Below are positions 35,950 through 48,620 of a DNA stretch of 64,000 bases, one piece after another (position 1 is the stretch's first letter; each line of letters begins with the position of its first letter). The translations under genes and the position numbers were made by a program. The DNA comes from Acanthornis magna (taxonomy: Eukaryota; Chordata; Aves; Passeriformes; Acanthizidae): assembly GCA_036785705.1 (NCBI GenBank), contig JAWUZG010000056.1, positions 6,139,001 to 6,203,000 of the forward strand. The letters run 5' to 3'. The notes below the pieces were generated by a model. That model made no database searches, was not told the DNA's origin, and worked only from the letters and a program-made list of their open reading frames with translations.

Positions 35950-36460
35950 CTGAAAGAGAATTGGGAAGAAGGGGAATATAGGTTAGACAAAACAGTCTCT
36001 GAGAAAAATCTTATGCTATAAAATCTGTCAGTGTTTTAATCTGTTAATGTAGACCAGAATCCAAGTAACACCTGTGCTTAGCTGTATAATGGTGGCAAGA
36101 TCACTGCCACAATTTGAACAAGCAAAAAGACATACTTGAGAGGTAAGAACCCCTGCCATTAATGCAGGACTGTGTGGATAGCATATAATTCACATACTAT
36201 ATCTTATCTCCATGTGATTTGCAATATTATTCCTTTTAAAAAATGTATTTTTAATAATATGAATACATATTTAGTTGCAGTGTTCAAAAATTAATGCTCT
36301 ATTTTCAAAGAAAAGGAAATTGTTTGTAAGGATATAAACACCACACCCCCCACCCCAACTCCTGAAGTCTAACTTCCATCAGAGCTACTCATAAAATGAA
36401 AGAAATTAACCCCAAATGCCAAGAGAAGGACAATTGGGAAAATATAAGTTATTTCATATC

Positions 36461-36486
36461 TGTCTATCTATATATCTATATATCTC
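36461..36486. repeat. TATC/TA microsatellite
   Basis: TGTCTATCTATATATCTATATATC, an impure tetranucleotide run. Confidence 0.8.
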
Positions 36487-38505
36487 ACTCTAAATTGTTT
36501 AATGCAAAACCATAATATGAACATTTATAATCAGAAAATATTTGCTGACAGAAAAAGCTACCCTTATTTTACTGTCTTTGCACTTTATAGTACAGTACAT
36601 ACATGAAAGAGCATTGTTTTAATTGTCACCTTACTGATCTTCCCACTTCCCCAAAGGGAGCATGCATTCTATGGACCCTTTAAATTGTGCAGGTATTCTT
36701 TGGAGATATCTCAGATTACATACATTACAAAATAATAATTTACACCTTAAACGTGTCACATTTATTTTTTATATCTATTTATATACAGGAAAAAATCACA
36801 CTCAAACACATAAATCAAAAATATACTGGCAAGTGTAAAGCTACATAGAGTGCAGTAGTGACAATCAGGGAACTAAATGGCTCTATTGTGCCACTAATTT
36901 TTCGAGGCTACTGACATGATCAAATCATTTGACTAGAGTAATGAAAATGAGCTTAATCTTTAAATATTCCCTATCTTTTAAATTTATTTGTGAACTGTAT
37001 TTGTCTCACAACATCAGATACTATTGGCTACTCTTTCAAGCATACAAAGAATATTTGGACAACCATATGATCTAACTTCCCCACTCCAAAATTATTAAAG
37101 CACTTCACAGGCAGGGTGAGAGTAGAGCCAGGAGTATAGAGAGGACTGGAGGGGAGGCCGGGTTGGCCATGAAAACAGGAGGGCATGTGCTTTTATGAGG
37201 CCTAAAGAAAAGATGCAGAATAGTTAAAACCAGAGAGCTGGAGCAGCTCCTGGACATCAATGAGAGAAAAGGTGAGAGCATTACCAACAGAGCTCTGTGC
37301 ATGAGAGACAGAGGCATCAATTCTCAAACTTGTGAAAAACGGAGAGTCCAAAAGGTGAAGAGAAATCTGGCGACTGAGGGATGTTTTAAGCAAGACACTA
37401 CTTGTAATTTAAGAAGCCTCGCCATAATCTGATCACGCAACCTGCACCTTCTTTCTAGAATATCTAGTCACAACAATATTGGTAATACTGCCACATAAAG
37501 GCACATAATAAGTATTATTTATGTGGAATGCAATTCTTACATAGGTTGCAGATACTTTACTATCAGATGCCTAAAGAATCACATGAATTCTGTGTTTTAT
37601 TCACTTGTTTAGAAAGGTAGATTAAAAATTGTTGAGATGCATCTTCCACATAAAATGGAATTTTTCAGACCATGAGAGACAGATATATAAAATTTTCTTT
37701 ACCTCTCTTGGGTTTCAGCCAACTTTATCTAATTTCACTACATTTCCTTTACTGGAACCTAATTTTGCCTAAATGTAGGAAGGGAAAAAAGGTAGGTTTT
37801 TGGATTAATCTAATGGTCTCTTTTCTCAATAGAAATTGCATAAAGCGGACAGCTGACGCAAATTTACCAAAAAAAAGAGATCTTAAGAACATCTCTTTTT
37901 TTGTAACAAATGAGTGCATCTTCAGAGACAAAATCAGTTTGAAAACTTCATTGTTTACTGCTTCTTCTGAACTCACCATGAGTGAAATAATCTGAACCAT
38001 GGAAGTGCTCTCTGCATGTATGAGAGCACCAAATCAGGAAGTGTACAGTCACCAAGCAATTCACTTTAGTAGTCGTTAGGCTACCAGAATAGACAGCAAC
38101 ATTCCTTGATGTAGATAAGAAATGAACTGTGATTATGTAAGAGACCACTGAATGTATTTTCAAATCAGGGATTCAAGGCCAGACATCTCAGATTATACTG
38201 CTGAATGACAATGATTTACTTACAAGAGCTTATCTTCATATAAGTCATTGCTGTCATCCACACATTCAAAACACTAACCTAAAAAAAGCTGTAAGTGTAC
38301 CCAGGCACAGTGCAAACACTGGTTCATTTAGTTAACCCTTATTTCAATTAGTTGTTTCTCCTTAAATTTTAGATTGAGAATTCACTACATTATGAAATAC
38401 CAGTAATATGCCTCTATACCACATGCCATTTTAGGTAGCAGGCAGGTCTTTTTTACTAGGATTATAGGAAAAATCCTTAATTGTTTTTTCAGCTCAGTAC
38501 AATCC

Positions 38506-38521
38506 ATATATATATATATAT
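38506..38521. repeat. (AT)8 microsatellite
   Basis: Sixteen bases of uninterrupted alternating A and T. Confidence 0.85.
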
Positions 38522-41500
38522 GCACCTGTGTAGTGGAACGACAAAGAGCAGGGTGGTCATCTAACTACATACTACTGAAAATTATATTTACAAATATCAA
38601 ATATTGAAGGCAAAAGGAAAATGCTCACCAACCCTTTTTATTTTTTAAGGCAGTCAGTTATATTTAATTAGGTAACTAAGCTTGAAATTAGATAAAATTA
38701 GTCTTTAAGTTTCCTTTAGTAAGTGCCAGGTATTAAAAAGCTGTATAATATTCAGCCACTAAATCCTGGCTTTTGTTGAAAGTGTCTTACATATGGAGAT
38801 GGTTGGGAAATGGAGTGAGAGGGGCTTATTTGTAGTTTTTGCAGATCCCTCAGATAAGCCCCCTAGGTTATTTTCTATCCATCAATCAGTTTAAATGTAG
38901 GATAAGAAAAATTTCCAAGTGCTTATTAATGCTGCATAATTACTATTCAAAGTTAGTATGAAAACTAACAGATCTCAGAAAAGTTTAACTTCACATTGTT
39001 ATCAACTGTTTTCAAATTGTCACAGTCCAATTTATTTATTCTGATAGCAATGTTGCCATCTGTAACTTCTCACAGAAAAGAGAAATTCATCATACAAGAT
39101 AACTACTTCCTATACCCAAATTCCCGAGGAAAAAAAATCTAACGGATGCTGAAAGGACAGATTCTTCCAGCATAAAAAGTACATCAGCAATGAAGTTATA
39201 GAAGTCAAGACACACATTTGTAGCTTGTGACACCATCAGAAATACAACTGGCCCTATCAGTCAGCAGAGATATTTATATCAAAGAGGTTCAGGTGATTCT
39301 GCCTCCCAGTCATAACCCTCCTTCAAAAGTCTTGTGTCATTATTTCACTTCTGCACTTTCCTGAGCAGTGTCCTAATGCACTCCTCTTTCTTTAGTGACT
39401 GCAAAAATTCAGTTCTCCACCCCCTGCTATAGGACAAGAACTGTAACAAGGTTCTAAAAATCTAAACTGTTGGGAAACCCTAAGACAAAAATTAATAAAA
39501 ACATTGATTTTCCACTCTTGTAAGTGTGCATTTTCGCGTAACACCAAACAGGAAAAAGAATTAAAGCTCATTGCTCTCTCAAAGTACCATTTCAATATTT
39601 AATTCTGCAAAATGGCTGCAAGAATGTCAAACTGACTGATAATTACGTTGTTCCTAGAAGCAAAGCCTTCAGACAAAATACTTGCTGGAATTAGATAACA
39701 ATACAGCTGTTCCATGAAAATAACATGCATAAAGTACCCACAGTCAGAAGTAGTTTGTAGTCTGAGGTGGGCAATTTTAATTAGTGTGTATTGCTAAGAA
39801 AGCAAAACAACAGATGAAAACCAGGTTTGAATAGAAACAGGACATTAAAGAAGTAGATTGTCCAAAACAATGACACAAATTAAGCCATGCTAAAATAATA
39901 AATGCTGCACCCAGAAGCTATTACTGCCACTATAGAACAGAACATTACACTCTGTAAGCCTAGAGGATGTTGTATTGCTGAAGCTTATTCTAGGGAGATA
40001 GCATATAACGCTTGAAAGATAATACTAAAGCTAGCACATCATAAGAGATGAGTGATGCTTGTCTGACAAAGAGAAGGTCAAACTTGAATAAAGCTTGGTT
40101 GACAGGAGAAATAGAAGAATTGCTGCCAGCACTTTACTAGCAGTGATGTAGAAAAATTACTAGCGGATACATGGAGAGCCAAAACAGGAGGTCAGTTTGG
40201 TGAAGATGAAAACTGCATTTGTGTCTCTATTAATAAAGTGGTCTGCAAATCTGAAACAAAAGAACATGTTTTAAAAACATCTCTGGTGTTTAGAAATTGA
40301 GTCCCATTAGACTTCTAATGGTTTTGTTTTCTATTGTTTTTCAATAGCTAGTAGACACTTCTACCAAATTCTGGAACTGATCTCTAAAAGCATAAATTAT
40401 TGACTGTCAAGAGAACTATTTGATTACAGAATGTGGTGGACTCAAAAGACTACCATCCTCATGAAGACCAGGCTCTCCTGACAGTCTCTGGCTTGTCAGG
40501 GTGATGATAGAAATAAAAGAGAGCGTGCATTTTAAGCACTCTCTTCTGACCCCAGAAAGCATTAAAACAGTAAGGCATTCGTTATACAAAAAGGATGAAC
40601 AGGCATATTTTATCTCCCTCAATACATATGATAACAGTACATGCAACCAAGTACTTAATTATTTGCTATGAAAGCAATCAGATAATTGATTATTGCAAAT
40701 CTTTCTATATCACACAGCTAATAATGCTACAAATATTTGACATGGATCACTATATCATGGTCCTACTTGCAAGCTGAAATCCAATTAGATTACTTCCAAA
40801 GAAATCCAGGCAAACAGCCCCTTGACAACAAATCTGAGAGTAGTTCCTCTGGACTCTAACAAACAAAAGTATGTTCCTTGGTTGTTCTTGCATTGAATAT
40901 GAGGATTACACTGAGACACTCAAGCTGGTCCCGACAGCATAGACAGAAGTGACAGCAGGGCAGGAATGTTGAATGGCAGCCTGGGACAGAGGGGTGAGCT
41001 GCTGCCCACTTTGGGCCACAAAGAACATGTGTGAAAAAGCAAATAGCTGAGTGCCATAAGGGCGGATCAGAAGGTCAAAGCAGTTGGTGATGAAGACACA
41101 AGCGCTTACAGCAAGAATGTTTCAGGGGCATTTACTTCATACCAGTTCTATTTTTGGCCCTGATGACTGAAACCCCATTAGCTACTGAACACATCACGTG
41201 TGATCTTGAAGAGCAACATCTGGCTTGGTTACATCAGGAAAACACACAGATCCCACTCAGCCATTCCAGTGATCAAACCAAACCTGGCAAATTGGTAAGA
41301 CAGAGATTTGCTTCAAAAGTACCCCTGTTGTAAGATAAAATGGTAATGATGGCAAACCCGTAAGTCATATAAATATACTACTGTTAAAGAACAAGAATAG
41401 CATATACCTAGGATCAGGAACAAGTGATGAGGATGTAGTGTCTGGGAAACAGTTATGTATTTCACGTGCTACGAGATTCCTAGCTACTATTGGTAGGAAG

Positions 41501-43604
41501 TTGTTTCTTCTCCTGTGTAGTTGTTTCTGCTTCTGAGAGAAGATTTAAGGAACTATTTAAAATAGTCTCAAACACTTTAAACATTATCTTCAGAAACCTC
41601 AAACTAGGAGGCTAAAAAATTTAGATATGCCAAACTGATTTCAAGATTTACAGTAGTGGAAAAAAAAATGAGTCAATGTATAATCACATACAGAATAAAA
41701 AAATTACATCAAGCCAAGACCACTTACTGAGATAAGACAAAGATATCAGATTTCCTTCTATTGATAAGCAAACTGGTTTAGCAGATACAAGAGAAGAAAA
41801 CTACTTGAAATAATATGATTAGCATTAAAACATTAAAAAATGGTTATTTACCCGCCTGTTATCTTTTATGCTACAGGTAAACCCAAAATCAAATTACAGT
41901 TTGTTTTGGTTCTGCTTGAAATAATAAATTTGGATTTTTATTCCTAAACACCACAGAGAGACACGGATTTTAAGAGGAGCTATAGACCGGTATGCTGGAA
42001 TTCAAAGGATGACTTTTGGTACTCTTGGACTTTTTTGCTTGATAGGACATGCATAAATCCTTCTGAATTCCTCAATCCCTTTTTATAATTAATAGAAAAA
42101 GGCATGCCCCCTTGCCCTTTACTTTTATGTTTTTTTAGAAAAAGAAAATTTCGTCCAACATGCCTTTTAAGGTTCCCAAGGAAAATTCCACTACTTTATG
42201 CCTGCAGTATCCTCATTGCCTTATGGATGCAGAGGAGCATCAGCTCCAGCCTGTTTGTGCTAAATGAAACAGAGAGACCTACAAAATAAGATTAGAAGGT
42301 GATTTAGTGTATACTCATCCTTTTTATAAATATTCTTCTCTCCTGGTTTATTTTTACATTCAATAATAGCACATCCATCACATCTGTCTGTCCTTATTCC
42401 ATCTTGGTATATATGCAGCTGAAGGACAGGAATTCCTTTGGAGATGCTGCAGCTGCACTGGTGATCCCCAGAGCTATGCATAGTTTATGGGTCTGTGACA
42501 GCACTGACAAATCACTTGCTGCTGTTCCAGTAATCTACTCCAGAGAAGCTACTCAAGTGTCAGTCAGCAGATTGCTCTTTGCCTCTACCTATTTAGTGAA
42601 AACAGATTACAGTATCTTCTGTGGTTTTATTTTTTTTCTACCTAACTTGTATCATTGTATCTTTCACACACCATATCCTTTATCATAGCATCCAAGACAT
42701 TTTTGAATGGCTCTATCAACAAAACAGCTATAAGTCTTGATTTTCAGGCTTACTGAAACTTCTGATCATGCAAGCTAGCTTAAAAATACTCTCAACTCCT
42801 TAAGGGAACAATCCTCATGGTTAATTATGTTCTGTCAGTACCAACAATAATTTTGCATCAGCAATAACTGGAGAGGTTTCAGATATTTCCTCTTATTTAG
42901 AGTTCCTGGGAGACAACTGTCTAGGTCTCCTACAGATCACCTGGAAAATGTGCACAAGGAAAAAGTCTGGTACCTGTCCCATGAAAGTAGTCAGAATTTC
43001 CCTTTGACAGCAAAACAGAGAATCTCTTACACGCTCTGTTGTAATATTCTACTTCACCAATACACCAGAGGAAGACTTGAGCCTATTATGAACTCATGTT
43101 TTCCAAGCCATTACATTTTTAAAATGCATGTCTAGATATTTTTTTTCAGCCTGATGATTTAACAAGATTCCTTCTTTCCTGAAGCTGCATTTGAAAATTA
43201 TGCAGTATTATTTCTTCTAAAATACAATGATCTAAAGAAAATGTTTAAATATTTCAGAAATAAAAAGAAAAAATATTTTTTAATCGTGATGATATAAAGT
43301 TTTGTTCATTTTCCCAGCAAAACCAGTATAAAAAGCCCTTGGAACTGACATTCATGGTCAGCTTTCCTCTTAGGCCTAGCGGCTTTAAATCTGTTTAAGC
43401 ACAAAAAGAGTGGACAAACTGCATGAATATTTATCGATCTACATTAATTCTAAAGTCAGTGAAAATAGCATTAAATGGTCTCCTGTTTTCATAAAGAGTG
43501 GAGTAGCAGAGGCTTTCTTCTTTCATGGAGGAAACTAGAAGTTTTAGCAAATCACTTTTCCTTAGAAACAGAAATAATTTTCTAAACAGAAGAGGTTTGG
43601 GGTG

Positions 43605-43780
43605 GTCTGCTTTGTTGGGGTTTTTTCTGTTTGTCTACTTGTTTTTATTAAACAGCCAAAACACAGATTTCGGCTAAACCTTAATGATTAAGGATGTGAG
43701 GGGATTTTTGGTTGGGTTTTTGGTTGGGTTTGGGATTTTGTATGGGTTTGTTTGCTTGGTTAGTTTATTTGGGTTTTTAT
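43605..43780. repeat. T/G-rich low-complexity tract
   Basis: Repeated TTTTGGTTGGGTT-like words (for example 43707-43735) with T-runs. Loose tandem repetition; no family recognised. Confidence 0.65.
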
Positions 43781-44789
43781 GATTAAAGAATAGGTGCTGT
43801 TATTCTAGGAAAGGGGATCTGATAACAGTAGAACTTTTTGAATCTGAGACCATTACACAAATGTAATTGTGACACACATTTCATTCCCCTGATGTAATGC
43901 ACACTGATTTAGCAGGAGTTACTGCGCTAAATTAAACAGTTGATCTTCAATCCATTTGGTTACTATCCTATTTACAAAGACCTGCAATATTATAATCCAA
44001 GATTTTCTTAGAAGAACGAATGCTGTAACTACAGAATTAAAACATAAGCCAGAAGAACACTAGTATATTTCCTGGGAGATATATTAAACAGGTTTTTATA
44101 AAGAATTCTTTCACTCACTTAACTAGTAGTAAAAAAAATGGACTGAACATGTAGCAAGCAACTGATATAGACCATCCTTTCACAAAGCCCCAACTTTAGA
44201 GTAGGTGGTGAATTTAACTACTTGCTTTTTCTTCACAGACAAAAGATGGATGTATCACCTTTTTCATTAACTGATTAATTTCCTCCCATAATTTTTCAAA
44301 AGCAACCTTTTTACAAATCTATTAATCTCAAGCTGGACAGACTGCCATTTTCTGTTTTAAGTGTCCCCTTTTCTCTGTCAAACGACGGATGAGAAGCAGC
44401 AAGGGAAAGGTATAAAGGCTTATGCCTGACTCCAGTGAAACCAGTAGCAAGAAAATAATGCATACACTCTCCTGTGCATGAAACAAGCACATGAAGTTCA
44501 GTCAAATCAATATACATCAGTCCACCAGCACCATCCTGACTGAATTCATGGAGTGGTTAATAACTCTTCAGAACACTACTTTACCTCCTGTAATACTGTT
44601 GGAGGATATTCAGAGCACATACATTCATACATGAAAAAGGATATTCTAGAATTTTGGCTAGCCAGCTTGGGTACAGGAATACATTGTATTTATCAGTTTC
44701 TTCCCACATAATCTGAAAATATGTTTTGTGTCCCCTTCCCCCTGTGGAACTGCAGCTTCTTATCTTCTTATCGTATTACCTTCCCCTCA

Positions 44790-44811
44790 CCCCCCCCCCC
44801 AAAAAAAAAAA
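44790..44811. repeat. C11-A11 homopolymer pair
   Basis: Eleven C followed directly by eleven A, preceded by a further C-rich stretch. Length calls in such runs are often unreliable in sequencing. Confidence 0.85.
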
Positions 44812-47800
44812 GAGTTAAAGACATCCATCATTTTGTTTACCTGACCAAAAGACAGACAGAAACGTGGTGTTGAGAAAGAAAACAACGACAGTTCAAAAAA
44901 CTGGATTATTAAATTCTGTGGTTCATTATCATTCCTAATACAGCACCAAAATAGATTCCTTAACTTGCAGTAATCTTGTTTCCTCAGTACTACACATCTA
45001 TTAAAATGTATAGCAAGAGTAACCATTTCTTCCCCAGCCTGCTTACATAATATATCTGTTCCACTATGACTATTATCTGATGTGAACACAGAAGGGAATT
45101 TACACTGATGAAAACTCTCTGGAATCTGCCTGTTTATGTTATTTACATATGAAGAGAAGAGCAAAAGATTAATCACCTTCTGTTGAAAAGTATTCTGTCC
45201 CCAAATCCATCTCTTTATAGATGATACATTAGGTGAATATATATTCATTTTCCTTAAACGTCACAGATGTGGCTGTATCAGCCACATAGAATACACAATC
45301 AGTCATTATATTAATGAAGTAATTCATCATTCTTGTGAAAAAAACCTCAAACCATAAATAAACAAGAGGTGGAAAAACAAACAGAATTTTGCATCACTGA
45401 ATACTGCAGCTCCAATGTTTTGAAACAGAACAGAAAATCTTGGGGCTTGGTACTGCTGTTACCTTTTATTTACTGTAAGTGTTTGTGTCTGGGCTATTCT
45501 TTCCCAGTGATGCAAAGACTAATTGCAGAATGCTCATTCATTCACTCATTCCCCACCCCTGCCCCCGCCCCCATCACACTGTGTCTGAGATTAGAAAGGT
45601 AGGAAATGCCATTGGGCTCAGTGCAGCCCAAAAGCATCTCAAAGAGATCACATAAAAAACGTTTCATTCATTACTCTGAACAAGGTGATGCTAAACTTAC
45701 AGGAAACTTAAAGTATGGCCACAACTCAGCTTCAATCCTCCCTCCCCCACCCTTTTGGGGGGATTCTGGGGAGTGTTTACAGTAAACTGCAGCTGTTACT
45801 ATAGCTCAGTGAAAGAATAGGCATCTCAATTTGGCATAATAGATGCAAATATACGTGTTCTGTCTTTATTAATTGCTTCAGTATTTGAAACACTAAACTA
45901 AAATTCTACCATCTGTCTAGGACATCCTTCCCTTCCCCAGTCTGCACCAGCAGCCTGAGAAGGAACTTTATTTTTGTGGGAAAACCTCCCCACAAACCCA
46001 AACACAACTCCCCATATTAATCAGTCAATGTAGTCACCTCAATTAAGAAATAAAATGGGATATATACATACTTTTCATATCTCTTTGCAGAAACTGTGGT
46101 CCTCTCTTAAAGCCCACTTCCCACACAGTTAATTTAGACTGCATGCAGAAGAATACTTTAACATAAAAAAAAACCAATTTAACTTCTAACAGGCTTTTTA
46201 TTTCTTTATTACAGTCACCACCAACCAGTATGGAATTTTCATGACCAAGATAAGGTTTTTATTTATCCTATTTCCATCTGAATGGCTATAAAATGACTGA
46301 TTAATTTACTAAACAATACCAGATCAATTGATTTTTATCTGGCCCACAGCACTGATCATTTCAAGTCTGAATCCAAGGTTTATATTCACGTAGTAAAAGC
46401 AATACAACACTATTATCTATAACTATGAGTTACAAGTAACTGTGCACCTATGCAAGTGTATAAAAAAACCAAACCCCGTGATGGAGGTAAGACACAGGAA
46501 AAAAAGTCTGAGTACTACAAGATGAGGTTAGGTTAACTTCTAAAGCCTTTACTCTGAGAAAATACAGCTGACTCAGGCAATTCCAGCAAACAGTTTTTAC
46601 AAAAAGGCCAGAAAAGCTGTCCAACTAAGAAAATATGTACTTCTTTAAAAAAAAAAAATAGTTTGGATAGGCAGAGTTTGAAATATGCATTGAAATAAGC
46701 TTATTTTACTGTCAGCTTTTCTTAACATGGAAACAAATGACCACACCAGCAGGGCAGTGGGGTAATACATTACTGGTTCCTTTGGTTTCAGATGTTAGCA
46801 TAAACAGAATAAGAGTATATTCATACTGATCTCTGAGTTCTGTTCTTCAGTCAGACGCCACTAAGTATAATACAAATCCTTCTGATAAAACAATAGAAAC
46901 ACTTCACTGTTAAGGAGGCAAATCCAGCCCCTGTGCCCTGTCCTTGAGTTGTCACTGCGTGTTAGATGAGTTCACCCATCTTGACATTGTGAACAATCTA
47001 CAGGTTACTCTGTGGCTGAAAATTCAGCCCAAATGTGCTTTAAAATCGGACATATCAAGTGGTGACCAAGATCTTGTACAACTGGATCAAGAAGCTACTT
47101 CTCATAAACTACCATTTGTAGAAAGAGTCTGTGCTATCACTAAAAACATCTCAGAAGTGTACATGAAACCCTGGAATCTTATCTGGACTCATGGTTCCTT
47201 CAGGACAGAAAACCACAGTTCTGCTAAGGCACCTGTAAAAGGTAAGACAGGGATGGAGTGAAAGAAGCCACTAGGGAAAAAGAAAGCTAGAAAATAACAA
47301 GCGAGGACTAGAACAATGAATAAAAGTGTAACTCATTCTCCATTCCAGCGTACAAAGAAAGAAACAAGTGGATAGCATTTCTTTGATGTTTTTCAAGCCA
47401 TCAATCCCTCCATTAATATACATGCATCCTCGCAATGTCTCTATATCCTTACAGAGCTTTAAATCTGAAGATTACTCATGTACTGTTCATGTCTCTTCTC
47501 ATTCATATAACCTAGTCATTCCAGTACGTCTCCAACAACATTTTGTAATAAATAATACATAAGCAATCAGTCCAGAGTGTATTTTTTCTCTCCAGCTAGT
47601 GACAGAGAATAGGACTATCTTATGGGGTTCTTGTGCACTAATAAATTATTTATGTACCAAAGATTTATTGACCTTACCTTATGCATTACTAGAATGAAAA
47701 GCATATCACTCTGAAGCCTTCTTTTGTGTTAAAGTGGAGAACTAACACTACTGTATGATACAGTTATATCTCTGCTTGGACAGATTGTTGTCTACTTGCT

Positions 47801-48024
47801 CCTGCCTACATGGAGGGATGAAACAGTTCATTAAAGAATAGGTTATGTTTTGGTTATATAATGAAGATTAATTCAAAGAACTTGTTTTCCTACTAGTACT
47901 TTTCCATCCAAAAGTAAGAAGTCTGAAGCTGACTGTGAATCAGTTACAGGGGTAAGAGAGTAAAAAAAAAACCCAAAACCATTCATAAAAGTCATGTAAA
48001 CCCTAGAAGAGCTATTAGTCACTT

Positions 48025-48120
48025 TTTAAAGAAGTTATTATTGAACTTCTAATTTATTATTATTGAACTTATCTATTATTATATGAACTTCTTAGTTATT
48101 ATTATTTAAAGAAGTTATTA
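48025..48120. repeat. AT-rich direct repeats flanking the palindrome
   Basis: TTTAAAGAAGTTATTA occurs identically at 48025-48040 and 48105-48120. Several GAACTT(C) plus TTATTATTA words lie between the two copies. The second copy runs almost directly into the left arm of the palindrome at 48123. Confidence 0.8.
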
Positions 48121-48122
48121 CT

Positions 48123-48209
48123 ATTTAAGCAAATAGTAGCTTGAGGTATTCTATCTTCATTTCATCCTGAAATGGAGACAGAATACCTCAAGCTACTATT
48201 TGCTTAAAT
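48123..48209. repeat. Near-perfect 87-nt palindrome (42-bp stem, 3-nt loop)
   Basis: The outer 30 bases (48123-48152) are an exact reverse complement of 48180-48209. Pairing continues inward for 12 more positions with one A/C mismatch (48153/48179) and one T-G wobble (48157/48175), leaving only TCC (48165-48167) as loop. As RNA from either strand it would fold into one long hairpin. No terminal repeats of a known transposon, target duplication or poly-A tail is visible. Confidence 0.92.
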
Positions 48210-48484
48210 GATAAACTAAGTATTCTCTGGACATGCCTAATTACACACATAAAGAAGAGGAGGCAGGTTGTCAAAGCTGATAAGTTACAAAATACATTTT
48301 GTAAGTTTTGTAGAAGTCCTTTAAGATCTGATTTACAAAATGTTTTTTTCCTAGACTGTGTGCCATTCAAGTAATAAAGAGAAGTGAAGGTGTTTTGTCT
48401 TAGCAGACAAACTGACATTAAGAAGATATCTTTGTTCAGAGGCTGCATACAAAGTATTCAAAAATGAATTTCCTTAGAAAAGAA

Positions 48485-48620
48485 CAGCTGAGGCTGGAAG
48501 GGAACTCTGGAGTATAAGAACCCTGCTTAAACTGGGCCACCTAGAGCAGATTGCCCAGGACCACGTCCAGATGGATTCTGACTATCTCCAAGGACAGACA
48601 TTCCACCTGTGGATTTCATT
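48485..48620 (-). mobile_element. CR1 LINE fragment
   Basis: On the plus strand it reads GGCTGGAAGGGAACTCTGGA, CCTGCTTAAACTGGGCCACC, TAGAGCAGATTGCCCAGGAC, CACGTCCAGATGGATT and CTATCTCCAAGGACAGACAT, then TCCACC. This is the reverse complement of a CR1 ORF2 tail and 3' UTR, in the same orientation as the gene. The terminal octamers are missing or eroded. Confidence 0.85.

Noticed and set aside
43325..43345. TATA-like word (AGTATAAAAAGCCC) on the plus strand
   Set aside because: No downstream gene, exon or initiator on that strand; expected by chance in AT-rich intron.
44787..45248. 153-codon minus-strand ORF
   Set aside because: It terminates in the C11/A11 homopolymer, has no recognisable domain and no splice or promoter context; chance ORF in intron 1.
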